Shown: positions 12,601 to 27,100 of the stretch, piece after piece
Numbering within the stretch: position 1 is the stretch's first letter
Layout of the letters: the number at the start of each line of letters is the position of its first letter
Assembly: GCA_009823395.1 (NCBI GenBank)
Contig: CM020505.1
Span: 10,001,129-10,065,128 of the forward strand
Origin: Thamnaconus septentrionalis
Taxonomy: Eukaryota; Chordata; Actinopteri; Tetraodontiformes; Monacanthidae
DNA: 64,000 nt
Direction of reading: 5' to 3'
Made by a program: the position numbers and the translations under genes
Notes under the pieces: generated by a model
Told to the model about the DNA's origin: nothing
The model's database searches: none
The model's input: the letters and a program-made list of their open reading frames with translations, nothing else

Positions 12601-15060
12601 CTTTGTATGTGTCGCCTCTGCGGTGAAAATGGGGAGTAGAAAAATGTTTCAACCTTCTTCTGAGTGAGTGTTTTTGTTTGTTGTTGTTGTTACGTGTTTG
12701 TTCTTTAAATCTCATCCTGACCAGCAAATTTATCTGCTGCCACAAGACGTGACTTCAAGTGTCTGCTGTGTTGGAGGGGGGAAATGGAAATGCTGTACTT
12801 TGGGGGGTCAGACAGCAGGTGGTCAGATGTTGACTCTTCTTCTTCTTCTCCCATCGGCTGCTCCCCTCAGGGGTTGCTGCAGCCAATCATCTGCCTCTGC
12901 ATCCTACCTGAATCAGTTTGTGAAGATGTATCATTCATCCAAAAGCATACCAGTGGCTGCAAACAGTCTGTGTAATAATAATCGTTTTGATTAACTTCAC
13001 AATCACTTCTCTTTTCAGACAGTGTGGGCTGAAGCTTTTTAGGGTTTTTTGTTTTGTGCCACCAGTAATAGGTTCATAAATGTGTCATTTCTATCACACC
13101 TGGTTTTCCACGTGTAGTGAACACAGTTCTTCCTGGAATGGGTCGAAGAATAAATTCTCCAGAAAGCCTTTTTGACACTTTCTTTACTCCACAGGTCTGC
13201 AGAAAGCTGCAGACATCCTGCCTGCATGGCAATGAGGAACAGCCACTCTTTGTTCTCTCTCTCTCTCTCCTCTGTCTCTCTCTCTCTCAAAAGTAATGGT
13301 CATTATTTAAAGGAAACTCTGCCTCAGAACATGATGGACAGCTAAAGCACCGCAGCTGTGGCGCCGGCTCTTTCTATGTGGTGCCACACAGGTTGGCACT
13401 TAAAAAGCCACAACTTTGCCTCTGCACACGAGACACTAAGCCTAAAATATTTCCATGCCACAACTACGCAGTATTATTCTGCTTCATACACTTAAAGATT
13501 GTGAACGCTCCCTTCGATAGCCACTTCTGGTTACGAGATGTTCTTCTTGATAGCCGGCGCCAGAGTAGGCAGATTAAATAAAGCACTGACGTTGTCCTGA
13601 AGATAGATTTGAGCAATAAAAGGAAAACTCCTCCGCAAAAACAGTTGTTAAAGGAAGGTGGGGGTGGGGGGTGGGGGGGTTTGCAGGAGGATGTGAGGTA
13701 TTTCTTGAAGAAATGAGTTTGAAGTCTACAAGGGAGAGGGAGTGTCGTGGGAAGGAGTTGGGCGGATCAGCGGAGTGAGGACCTGACTTTCAACAACGCG
13801 GCGTGGACCAACTCAAACGCAGGTGGGGTGGTTGCTATAGGAGTCACTGGATTTTGTTTTTGCACCTCAGTGAGTTCAGACGACACAGGCCAGGTGTCAG
13901 ACTGGTGTTAAACCTGCGTGGTCGTCTGACAGCTGGCACGCACGCTCCCGAGTCACCGCGTTGGATTAAAATTCAGCCTAACGATGTTGCTGCCTACCTT
14001 CTGCCTTCGCAGATGGATGATTGGATGATATAGCAGGTACTGATCGGAGCGTCCAGAAATGCAAAAAGAAAATGAAAGGAAAAAACATACACATCCAATC
14101 ATTTTTTTAACAGGTAAAAGAAAAATTAAACATGAGGACAGGGCGTCGTTTTCACCTCAACCCGAAGCATGGGCACTTTGTGAGTGCTGTAAAAAATTCA
14201 GAGACTGAAGTATATTTTTCATTCTCGTGACATCTGTTAGATTTTTAGCAAGCGCTCCTCAGCCCAAGCAGTCAGCACAGACGTCTGTGTTGTCCAGAAT
14301 TCCTTATCCTGCGACCTCCCTCGGCACCGAGGCCATGTCAGTCTTTTTTGTTTTACTTTTTTATTGAATTGTTTCTGCCTTAAACTGTGACACAGTTTCC
14401 TTTAACAGAATCCGTGAACGACCTGAGAAAACCTGATTGTGAAATGACAGCCATTTTCATCCTGTCACTCTAATTTTTTACACATTTGAGTCAGCCTACA
14501 TGAAGTAGGCTTGATTTAAATTTAATTCCTCTTGCAGCTACCACATTGGTCGGTATTATTTGGAGTTATATGAATCATCATGTATGTTGATGATGATGCG
14601 ATGTGTGGTTGCCAGATCTGCAACAATGGAAAGGGTGTTTCCAATGGGGGGCGGCGTCATTACTGATATTGTTAGCAAATAATTGCTAATAATATTAGTA
14701 ATGACGAATAATCATAGTAATATTTATAGTATTCATATAAAACTAATATATCAGTGATGATGTGTGTTCAGCAAAGTTTACTTAGCAGCTTTTTGTCTTT
14801 TTTTTAAGGCTCATTATGAGCGTAGGGCCTGGAGTTTCTGTCAGAGTGTGACGTGACCTTAAACTGCAGCAGTCATTTCGCTGCATTTAGCCGACCAAAG
14901 AAATGCATCCTAGCAATTATAGGTTGGGTGTTAAATTAGTCACTGTTTCTTTCGTGTTCAGTTCCTATTTTGCACGCCATTAGCAGTAAGTAATATAAAA
15001 TAGAAAGGCTCATAATACCAAACAGGTGGCCACCATACATCATTTTGCAAGCAAGCAACC

Positions 15061-15105
<45 letters not shown>

Positions 15106-18100
15106 CTGCCTGTGTCTTGCTAATTTTGAGTTTGTCGCACTACACTGCAAACCAAATTCGAAAACCTGTCGCTTCCTCTTCAGCAGGATTTTCTTGTGAG
15201 TAAAACATCAAATAAAAGGGTGACAACTCGGTCACCAGCAGGCCACAGCTGCTCAACTGCAATTTCTGGGTCCACGGAGCGTGACTCGTCATCACCACAC
15301 CAATCACATCCACCCGTACACCCTGGGAGTGTGATGATAGCCATCTGCACCCAGGAACCACATCTGATTTCACATGGAAATGGCACATTTTTTCCTGAAA
15401 GTGGATGTTGGCTGTGCTGTTTGGTTAACACACAAATGCGCGGCGTGACGATTTCATCCCTCAAAGCTCATCGGACCACCCTGGTCGAACCATGAGCTCG
15501 GCACACTGAGGAGATTCCTGAGCTTCTTCCAAACACTTTTGAAGCGACAACTCCGTTGACAGCAATCTGCAAATGTGTGTCAAACACGTCTTCATCGCCC
15601 ATGCCTGCGCTTCTGAATTGCTTCAAGACATCACTCAAATTCTTTAGATACAAATCAGCAGCATTGTATTCCTTAATTCGTTTTCCGACTCATTTCCCGG
15701 AGAGCTTCCGAGTTCCTTTCAGAAAAACTGACACAGGAATTTCCGTAATTTGATGTTGAATGGCATTGAAAACTCATTGAATGAACTGAAAACTTAATTT
15801 CTCTTCGATGCTGATTGAACGACAACAAAATAATTAAGAATATTAATCAGGTCTGTTTAGAATTCAGGACTTGATTGTAAAAGGCCAAGTCAGTTTTCAA
15901 TAGACGAGTTCCCGGCCACAGAAAGCTTCCCAACACCTCAGTGGATGCAGGTACCATACGTATTTTGAAAGTGAAGATCTCTGAGTGAATGAGGTCTTGA
16001 GCCTCCCGAGGGTGTCCATTATGTGAGGAGTAGCTCCTCTGGCCTTTAGTTATCAGGAGCTCAGGTTCACCCTCTCGGGCACTGGCACAATAACTTTCTG
16101 CACCAAGTGGGCTCCCGCTTCTGCAGGGGTTATGAAGGCCTGCGTGGGGGACAGAATGTGCCTTAAGCAGCTTATAAATTATTAGTGTCCACCGCACTGG
16201 CTGCACGACCGTCCGACACCACCTCGTGAAGACCAACACACTAACCCCAGCACAGAGTGAGAAAATACCTCTAAAATTTCAGACTAAGGCGGTGGGAGAA
16301 AATGAGGGATTCCCAAAGATCTGCGGAGAAGAAAACGATTTCAGTTAAACGAGCGAGTTGTTCAAGGTCCTGCAAGATGTCGCGCCAACTAATTCAGGAA
16401 CTTTCCATCTCAAATGTTCCGAACCAGGTGTGGCAGTGTGGCGGCAGCGTGGAGGTCCTGCCCTGTGCTCGAATCGCTCACATAGAGCGCGCGCACAAGC
16501 CCTACACCGAGGACCTGACTTCTCACATGCGGCGAAACGCCCTCAGAGTGGCCGAGGTTTGGATGGATGAGTTCAAAAGTCACGTCTACATGGCCTGGAA
16601 CATCCCCATGGAGGTGAGCCCTCGCAAATATTTACCATGTATTCTCTGTTTATTCATTCGTTCGTTGTTTTTGAGTTTTTTTTCCTTTTTCCCCTCTTTT
16701 AAGCCAAAACTCATGTTGAGCTCAGGATCCCACATGTTGTTGTGTGACATTCATGGAGCATTAAAGTCAAAGTCTTCCAACATGTTGATGAAATATTTAT
16801 TACTTTTGGTCTTTTGTTTTTGTTTATTTATGTATTTATTTATTCAGTTAACTTAGAAACAACACAAAGCTCAACATTTATCCCATTACCAGTACTGCTG
16901 AAGGATGTTGGCTTAGTATTCCGAGCAGCGAACACATGTAGACGTCTGATGTCTCTTTCACTAGTGCACAAAAATGAAAAGCAGTAATCAAATAAGACCG
17001 TGGCACGCCTACAGCGGGACCTGTTTCATTCCGCAGGCTCCCGCTCTAAATGTTGCATGTTAGACTGTCATCTTTTATCAGCCGCGCTCCTCCCTTCGCA
17101 GCTGTTTCCTTGTATCAGTCCTTGACATACCGGAAGACTCTGATGCAATAATTTATCACTCGCTGAATGACCGCAGTGGAGCGACATCACACAGCATAAA
17201 CATGTAAGGAACATCTTACTCAGACATGAGTCAACATCCTTTTTTTATGCGCGGGAGCATCACGCATTTTCTAAAATAATGATAAAAAATAAACACACGT
17301 GATAAACTTATTTTGTAAATACTAAGGAAAAGGAAAGATCAATTAAATGATTTTTTCATGAATTCCTCTTGTTCTCTTTCTTTCAGGTATTAGTTGAGAT
17401 TTCAAAAAAATTCCTGTGTGTTGTCTTTTTTTTCTTTCAAAATGACAGCAACTAAATATTTCATGTGAATACAAGTTTTACAGAGAATATTTGCTGCTTA
17501 GCCTATGTTTGTGTGTGTTTCAGAGTTATATTTTCCCAGCGATATCTCATTTTTGTTTGATCTCGAAGCGGATTCAGTAATTAAAGTAAATAATTGTGCT
17601 GTCGTCTTTGGTTTTCTGGAGCATCCCTCAAAGGCAAAGTCAAATGTTTGTTCGCCAAAGCTTTTTTTTTCTCTTCTTCTTCTTTTGCATAATCTGTTTG
17701 GATATGTAAATCCACCCTATGAATAGATGAACATCTGCAGGCAATTCATCCAGTCAATAATGAGGCGTTTAACAGAGTTTGCACTCACTGAGCATGAAAT
17801 TTAGCCTCTGTTTTACCCCACGAATTAACTTTACAGCTAAATTGTCAGGGTGCATGCACTTCTGACAGACTACACAGTGGCACCCTCCATAGTGAGTCTG
17901 CACACATCCAATCACTTTGACACAGTTTGGAGTCCAGGAAAGCATCACAAAGCCATTTAAACCAACTCCGGAGCTGGTAAATTACTTCTATATTATCATA
18001 AAACAAAGGAAGCATCTGCGATTTTGTATGAGTCACAGTGTACAACTAGTAGCAGATGTCAGCCAAAAACAAACCTAACCATACCACAACAACTGTCTGA

Positions 18101-21100
18101 GAGAAATTATGATTTTTATTTTTTTTGTGCGGTTTAATGTGTGCAAAACGTCAAACTCCAATTAGAAGCCTGGATAATATGTAATTGTTTTGATTCATGT
18201 GTGACTCACATCACAGCATGAAATGTTTAAAATTCAGTGCGGATATAACCCCAGTCTCTTTCCATTGAGATTAAAGATAGACTTTAGCCACTTAGAATGT
18301 CAGCCAAAGTTGTCTGATGTGAAAGACAAACTTTTTATCTGGATTTCAGTGAAAATACGATGAGATAAGGAAAAAGAACTTATTCAAAAATACAACATTC
18401 CTTAATGGCCCATCATCAGGTTCCCCACAGGCCGAACTTTGTCAACTGCAGAAAATAAGAGATCAGAGTCTGAGTGTATTTAATTACACACTTATCGCTG
18501 GTCACTCATCTGATTCCAGGACTCGGGGATCGACTTCGGCGACATCTCGGACCGGAAGGCCTTGAGGAAGAGGCTGCAGTGTAAAACCTTCCGCTGGTAC
18601 CTGGTCAACATGTATCCCGAGATGAGGATGTACAGCGACACCGTCGCATACGGAGCGCGGTAAGCTGCCTTCACTCTTGACCGAGGCCGAGACTGACTGA
18701 GCCACTCACTTGCACGGCTTGTGTCAGGATCCAGATGAGCTCTGTCAGACGACACGTGCGGGGCGCTCCCCTCCTCCATTTCCTCCAGAGGTTCACAGAA
18801 TTTGTATGTGTGATGGAATGAAGATTAATATGTTGATTAACCGAAGCTCCCTACAAATATAGACTTGGGGGAATTGTGGGGTTGTTTTTCCTCTTTGAGG
18901 AAGCAGCAGCAGCAGCGGGCGCCATGAAAACTGGCAGCCGGCAGGGCATTCTGGCACTGTTTCATCCCGCCCGCTCCTAGTTGTTCTCAAATAGCCTTAT
19001 TTCCACGGTCCTCCCACCTCACATCACCAGGGTGCACCCTAATATACACTGACACACAGGACTCAGTATTATATCTCTGCCTCCTATGCAGTGCGAACAA
19101 TTTTTTTTTTCCTCCTCCCAACCGCTTGTACAAAACTGACAAACGGTGGAAGGATACGGCGAAGAAATAGGCCAGCCTCATTACATTCATTTCTCCGAGT
19201 GAGATGATCTCATTATTCTATATTTATGACTCGCGCTTCACGGGCTAGTCAGCGGCACTGTGTGCGCTTCACATTTTTCAAAGGAACGTGCGCGAAGTTG
19301 GTGCAGGTGAAGGCCCATCATGGCCTCCTTCTTCTCCTTTTCCTCCTTCTCCTCCTCCTCATTCTCCTATTCCCCCTCCTCCTCAAGCCCCATTTCTCAG
19401 TGTCAGGGCAGCACATTCCGGTCTAAAGGATTTGATTCAAATCCCTTGTTTAACTCCGCCCACAACTCATCCCGAAAACCTGGTATTACGCAAGCTTAAG
19501 ACGTCTTTGGGTTAATGTTGCCCCTCTGGGTCTCACTGCGATATTTATTTTGCCCTTCATTCAGTCACTTTCGTGGCTGGTTATTAGGGCAGATGCCGAC
19601 ATCTCCCTGGCCAACGCAGAGCTGAATCGGGCCGACCGAGCTGAGATGATCCGATCTCACGGCTGCATCCATTTCACTCCCCGACAAGCCCCGCCGTCCC
19701 CGCTGCTGCTCCCCCGCAGCCAGTCGCTATCTTGTAATCAGACGGACCTTTTGTCAGAGCGCAGGCATGAATCACGCTCCGAGCTCCGAGGTCTGAGTCG
19801 TGTTCATCAACTGTGACGCTGCCGTTTACATCTTCACAAATGCAGAAAATAAATTTAAAAGGCCTCAGGAGACGATTCATGATTTCCTCTGCCTTTTATG
19901 CGCTGTTGTTTTTTTCTCTCTCGAATATCCTTCATGCCGTTGTTGTTTTGGTTTTCTTTATTGTTTCCAATGAGAGCGAAACACATCTAAATCCATCTTT
20001 CTCAAACTCTTCCGTACACTGAGCAAATACGACTTTGTATTTGAATAATAGTTTCCGCTTTCTTTGGAGAAATCAGTGATTCAGCCTCCGCGTGCGCTGT
20101 GTGGCAGTGGGTGATTTAGTTCGCAACAGTACCAAAGTGCAACAGTCCAAAACATTTTTAATAGGAGCACAACCAACCGCACAGCACAGTTTAAAGCACC
20201 AGTCGCCAGTTAAGCCTACAGAGCATTTCTTGTTTTTAGGGTGCTGTTTTCAGTTTCCTCATTAAAAGATACGTGGTGCTTTCATGCTCGGATCAGTCGG
20301 AGACCCTTTGGCTCAGTTCATCTGGACATGTGAACACAAACTATCACACTTGGAGGAAACAACCCAGCAGAGAGGCAATCTCGACTCCATTCCATACAAA
20401 CCGTGTAACCAGTTTGTCTGTGGTGATAACAATCAGCCATGACATGTTCTGCCTGGCAACCGTGATTGCATGTCAAAGTGGATACAGTTGTGTTTTGCTC
20501 GTTAACACAAACGGTTCATCACCAATCAGTCGGCTGCTTATCTTAGTGTGCCTAATAAAGTGGCTGGTGGGTGTATTTGTCAAGATGGAAAACATTTACT
20601 ATAAGCCGAATACATGGAAAGTGAAAGTTAAGTTAAATGCTCTTCCAAAGATTAGCATGGAAAAGACGACTGTAGACTAACAACTACTTCAGTATTTTCT
20701 TTCTTATAACCATATAAATATCTTCATAATTATTGGAACAATTCATTCCTGATTACCTTCCTTTCTGAATCTATCTTCTCTCCAGTTCTACTTTACAACA
20801 ATTTTTTTGTTTTCTGCTTCTGTTTTCCACATTTGTTTGTCTCCCAGCTGAGGAACTCCCTGAAGAACGACGTGTGTCTCGACCAGGGCCCGGACAATGA
20901 CAACACCCCCATCCTGTACCTCTGTCACGGACTGACACCTCAGGTAAGAGGCACCATCGCTCTCCGCCTGTCTCTCCGGAGCTCCGCTGACTGCAGCCGC
21001 GTACATCCCGCGTTTATCCATCACCTTTGTGATTTATTTCCAGATCGTGTTTCTCTTCATAAACCTTGTTTTGTCTCATACATCTCGTCTTTCCTTCTGC

Positions 21101-24100
21101 TTCACAATGGATCAAACTCGGTCATGAAACAGGATCAATTATTTTGTCCTATCATGCCCTTTACAGAAACACCTCTGGACGTGGTCGAGTACACATTAAG
21201 CTCTGAGCACAACTGCCTTTGAGACGGACATTTTACTGAGGATCAGCATAAAATGCCATGTTATTGATTAACAACACAATGTGATTATACCTTAGCGGTC
21301 CTTTTTCCACCGACAACTTTCTGGGCTTTAATGTCAGAACTTTAATTATTTCAAATGAAAAAGGGTTTCAATTGTCACCCAGAGGTGTATCTCTTCACCT
21401 TTAGTAAAAAAAAACAGTGTTCAGTGTCTTTAAAACCTCATCTTGGCACCACTTGTTCCGGATTTATCTCCACTCAAATAATGTGGAGGTTAAGTGCCTT
21501 GCAGTGTTAGCACAGCTTGATCATCATTTACTCTCTCCAGCCTTTTCCAACTCCCATCGATCTCTCCATCCTATTATGTCTCAGTAAATTGTTTTCAGGA
21601 ATCGTTTAAACTGGAGTTGACAGTTGACAAAGTTGTATAGTTGAACTCGATTTCTGGTTCTACACCATTCAAGTCAAGTTTCACGTCTGTGGCCAATGAA
21701 CTGATGGACTGCCTTTAATTGTACACCACTTCCATTTTAAATCCCAAAGAAAATCCCAACTTCTGTGCCCTGCTTTCACGCCGGATCACTCCCTAATTTT
21801 AAGTCTCTTACAGGCACGAAATCTCCTGTAAATCAAGGGACATCAAACAAAAGGACCACAGCAGCAAAGGCATTTCAAATGGGATTAGGATTCTCTTGTG
21901 CAAGACAAATCCACTCTCCTCTATTTTTGTGTCTCGGCGTTTCATCACAAAGAGGAATTAGTCCCTGGATTTCTGCTATTATGATCCACGCACAGTCTGG
22001 TGCAGGTGTTTGTCATTGTCAGGCCAAATTCGTCCTCCAGACGTGATCCCGATTTGGAATGGGAGCGCTGCATTCAGGAATGCGAGGAGCTGCGCTGAAT
22101 GTTCATGTGCTGGAAGGAAAATTTGCATAGGTAAAGGAAGGAGACTGCAACGCTTAACAAGCCACCAAACTCAAATGACCTTAGGGGGGGAAAGTTTCCC
22201 TGCAATTGTAACAGTTAAACTTCCAGCTAAATAGGTAACGCAACATATGGACCTCGGGGGCTTTTGGTATTTTGAATCTGGAAGTATTTCAAACTTTTGG
22301 ATATGTAAATCGTTTACGCTCAGCAAAACTTATTACCGAGGAGAGGCCTTGATCTAAATTCCTGTGAGTTTGTTGTTGCAGGAAAATTACTGCAGAGTTG
22401 AGAGTGGGACAAAGAATTTTGCATCGAAGAGGGAGACTTTTTTTCTCGGAGTCAGTATTTAAACTGTAATTGTTTCATTTGAAAATCTGAGCCAAGAAAC
22501 GACCACTGACACTGTCCTTCTCATGTATACAAACATATACATATAGATAGGTAGACATACAGTATACAAGAGTCAGACTGGAAAAACATCTGAACTTGGA
22601 TATGAGCACAACCTCAGTAATAACTCAGCCGTATAGAGCTTGGCAGCTTTGCCTGATGGAGAAATGAGATACGGGAATAAAAAGGGGTGGGGAGAATCAC
22701 CCCAGTCAGACTGTGTTATGTCTGACTGGTGTGATGGAAGCAGGAGGCTATTTGAGATTTATGTGACGCAAAAGATTAGAGTAAGAGGATGGGAGTGAAA
22801 AAGAGACGAGCTGCAGAATAAGCAAAGGTTTTCCCTTTTTTTTAAAATATAATAAAAGAAAGTATCTCAGGGTGCGGTGACAGCTGAAGGGCTGCTGAGC
22901 AATGGATCCACTTCAAGTGTGTGTGTGAGAGAGACACACCCATGCACTGCATCTTTTTGCATTATCACGTCACACATACACGCTGACAATCATTGTGTTA
23001 ACGTTACACAACAGGTGACAGGAACGACATCTTAACCATCTCAGGGGTTTAAAGAGAAAGGGGATTTGAGTGACTTTGAATTGCTGATCTGCTGGGATCT
23101 TCAGGCACACACACACCATCTCTGGGGCTCACACAAAGAGAGAACATCCAGCAGGCGGCAGCTGTCGGGAGAAAAATGCCTTGTTGATGTCAATGGGTCG
23201 ACTGGCTGGAGACCAGAGAAAGGCAACAGGCACTTGGATAATCACTGATTACAACCACAACGGAACACAGAACACCACCTGTTTAACTGCAAGGTGCACC
23301 TCGTAAAATGGCCGGTGGCTTTATTTTTTTTTTTTCCATTTCCATTCAGGATGAAAAACGAAATAATTTTTTGAAGCAAATCTGAACTGGGAGACGTGGA
23401 GGAGGGGGTCAACCAGACCTGGGATCTGGTAGTTACTCGATGTGAATACATTCACATGAGAATCCCACGCCATCCACTTATAAATACAGTAGACGCATTC
23501 CGTGGCTCTTCCCTTTTCCCTTCATTCTGACTTTACCTGCTGTGACTTTTTTTTCTCTTTCCCTGAGTGCAGAACAAATTATTCTCCTGCTCGATTCCTG
23601 CCAATTATTTTGAGCTTTTGTCAGCGCTATGTGGACAAAGAGCTGCCCTTGAAGGCGGAGTTTGAAAGAATTCCTTCCGAGCGGGTACAATTATTTAACG
23701 CCTCTCCTTGTTCCTGAATTAGAAATGAGCTGCTTTCTGCGGGCCACCGCCTCATCTTTCTAGTTTGTCCGTTCAGCCAGGATACCTGCGCGTCTCTGCA
23801 TATTTAAAGGAGTCATCTGCATAAATCTGCGCCTCTTTTACAGCTGAGAGGCAACGTCTTATTTGCTGCAGATTTATTCCCTGTGTATTCCTGTACATAT
23901 CTGGGAGCACCATTATCTAAATGTCACCCCCAGGGCGCCACATGTGCACGTCGCTCCCCGCCTCCCTCCTGCGGGGGTCAATAACGCTGCTCTGGCTCTG
24001 TCTGTTGCAGAACGTGTACTACACCAATACGCAGAGGCTTCACGTGGGCCTCCTCAGCCCCACCGTCGACGACGACGACAACAAGTGCCTGGTGGATGTG

Positions 24101-27100
24101 AACGGCAGACCGCGTCTCATCGAGTGCAGCTACGCGGCCGCCAAACGCATGAAGCTTCACTGGCTCTTCACTCAGGTGATCACACCCACCAGTGCACCAC
24201 ACGCAGGGCTCAGGAGGAGATGGAAGGTTCACTTCAAGTTTGCCGTTCGTTATCAGCGAATGTGACCTGGTGGACGTCACTGGAAGCCAGTGGACGTGCA
24301 AAGACATCGCGGCACATTTTACTGTATTTTTGATGTGGTGCATCTAGCTTTGGATGTTTATGATTGGCTAAGAATCGGCATCAATTTTTTGGAAGGACTG
24401 TAACGGGAGAGGTTGGCCCCCGAGGTTTGATTCAAGTCTCTTCATCCAGATGCTGCACCACTCAGTGAGAACATAATTTAAAATTTGCTATAAAGTATAC
24501 ATTTATTCACGGGGTTATTCAGTTGTGACCAAAATAAAATGTCATATTCATTATTGTGATTTTTTGAGCCAGTAGATTAAAAATCATGATCAGCTAGTCT
24601 GTTTCTTGCTATGTGTGGGTGCTGCTTTTTCCTCAAGTGCCCATAGGCGTGTTTATGTTATATTATTGCAAAAACAAAGGTTGTATCCAACACAGCCGTG
24701 TCAATGTAAAGCATGAAAATATCAACATCCCACACACAGCTCACATATACTCATTATCTGGCCTGCAGCAGTTGTTGTTTTTATCTATAACAACAAAAAA
24801 TTCAGTAGATATCTTGTCAGAATAAAATAGACTGTTTCCGTTATGAGTTTACACTGATGGATCACTTTATCTGTAACACCTGTTCAGCTCTGTGTTACCC
24901 CAAATAGCTAATCAGCCAATCCCATGGCAGCAATTCAATGCATTTAGGCACGTAGACGTGTTGAAGACGACTTGCTGAAGTTCAAAGTCAGCAGCAGACT
25001 GGGGAAGAAAGGGGATCTAAGAGACTTTGAACGTGGCTTCTTTGTTGGTGCCAGACTGGCTGCTGGTCTTTTTGAGCGTTTCACAAACTGCTGCTGATCT
25101 ACTGGGATTTTCATCACATCACGACCATCTCTAGGCTTTCCAGAGAATGGTCCAAAACTTTGGAAATATCCAGTGAGGGGCAGTTGTGTGAGGTGGAATG
25201 CGTTGTTAACATCAGGGGTTAGAGGTCAAAACGGGTGGACTAGTTGGAGACCATAGAAAGGCAACAGGAAGTCAAATAACCACTGGTTACAACTAAAGTA
25301 TGAACGACAACAATTAGGTGTATATGTGTGGGTGTATCTGAATTATTAATAATATTACTAGTATTACTACTATAATTAATATTACATAATAATGAATAAT
25401 AATAATTTTATATAATTATTTGCATTGACAAATTACATTTGATACTTAACAAGTTGCATGAAACAAAAAGGAATTAGAGGATTTTGTAGCGAGACTGGTT
25501 GCTGGGAGTAATTCAGTTATCATCTGGGGAACAGGACATAGAGAGAGCTCAGACCCTCAGGTGGAGCGCCAGAGATGGCACTGACTGACTCTATTTAAGG
25601 AAAAGTGCAGAGTGGTTTGGGACTGTAGATCAGAGGCAAAGGCAGCGCAGAGGGGCATCGCCAAATTGGAAATAGGTGGAAACCAGACGCATGGGTCTGA
25701 TGTAAGGTGGACTGAAAATGTCACACACACACACACACACACACACACAATTGCAACATCAGAAAACTCATAGATCACTTTGACAAACGGCCCGCAGCAT
25801 GTGCAGCTACTGCTTTTGTTGTTGTTTGTTTTTGTTTCTTTTGTTTTTCTCCATATAATAAACTTTTGCCACTGTGGTGTCGTTAGGTTGTGTCCCGTGC
25901 TTTTCTCAAGAGCATTTGTGCACTTTTGTGATGTCAGGTTGATGTGTGTGTTCTGTTGTTTGGATTTGCAAGTGTTGTTTGAATTTTAATTTCGAAAAGT
26001 CAAGCCTGGAAGATTTCTTTCAGACCAGAGAGGTTTAGGGCTCAAAATTGAGGAATATACTGTTGGGAGTCAGCCGTTATGACCGATCAATAGCCAGGTA
26101 GCTGGGTACTAGCTGTCTGGAGTCAAACTGAGTATGATCTGCTCAAGAGGCTGACTTCAGAATCTGTCTTAGGGGCAGACTGAAGTTGTTAAATCTGAGT
26201 TCCGGCCAGGACACAAAGGTTTGTTGGCAGAAAGGGGACATTATTCAGTGCCTTTTCCACTTTTCCACCAGATTTCTTTTGTTTGAAAAAAAAATCAACA
26301 AACAAACCTACATATAATAGAAAGTATGAACTGACATGTCATGAAAGATTATCTCACGTATGTCACATATTTGAGCTGGGATGCCACCTCTGTGTCTTTC
26401 GCCGCTTGTCACTGCTGCGAGGCTAGCTTGAGGTCTCACAGTGTTTAATGTAGTTGTTTAGTGTCGTTAAGTGTGGAGCAATGTTGTCCACCAGCAACAG
26501 CATGTTTGCCTTTTTTTGTTGTTCTAATATTAAACTCCCACCCAGTTTTAGTAAAACTGCTGCTTTAACGGAACTCACGCTAATCTCTTTAGCATTAGCC
26601 ACTGTTTACAACTCGTTGAACAATCCACTTCCTTCCTCTGGTTTTATTAGAGCAATTTAGAGAAGCCGATTCTTCCTTTCTTGACAACTTGACCTCTTTC
26701 ACCTCCCTCCCACCTTTTTATCCATAAATGAAGCTTGTAGATTATGTGATGCATGGGGAAGGCTGGCTGAAAAAATGCTCCCTGTTGGCAGGCCGCAGGA
26801 AAAATATGAGAGAGATTTCAGAGTTTTACTTTGAGCAATGTGACTGCTGTGCAAGGTTAGAAGGCGTCATGATGTTACACCATATAATCGGTTCTCATGT
26901 ACAGCCTAGTAGAAGATTATTGGGTTCGTGATGGCGATTAAAAAATATATAAAACCTATAAGGAAACCTGACATTAAGTCGTAAATACCATTTATTTGAA
27001 AGATGCCTTCGCTGCTCCGTGCACTGCTTTTATGGTCTGGCTCTGGACATCTGCAACCTAGTGCTCATAAATATTGTCTCTCAGCAGTTAGCGCCGATCT

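Larger units (their letters stand above)
1035..16427 (+). other. galnt18: Large GALNT18 intron (15.4 kb)
   Basis: The intron sits between the YGGEN and WQCGG exons. No protein-coding gene is recognisable in it on either strand; open frames up to 172 codons (5503-6021) have no family resemblance. It contains a decayed repeat (2183-2480), a CpG-rich segment with a hairpin (2840-3480), a repeat-tail relic (7045-7105), TC and TG microsatellites (8992-9022, 13255-13288, 15063-15104) and a G-run cluster (13658-13679). Confidence 0.75.
18660..20852 (+). other. galnt18: GALNT18 intron (2.2 kb)
   Basis: No gene is visible. It contains a long pyrimidine tract (19324-19384) and a Tc1-like relic (about 20440-20576). 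Its acceptor end carries two AGs five bases apart (20847 and 20852). Confidence 0.65.

Noticed and set aside
20273..20680. 135-codon open frame
   Set aside because: It runs across the Tc1-like relic and intron sequence and shows no coherent domain.
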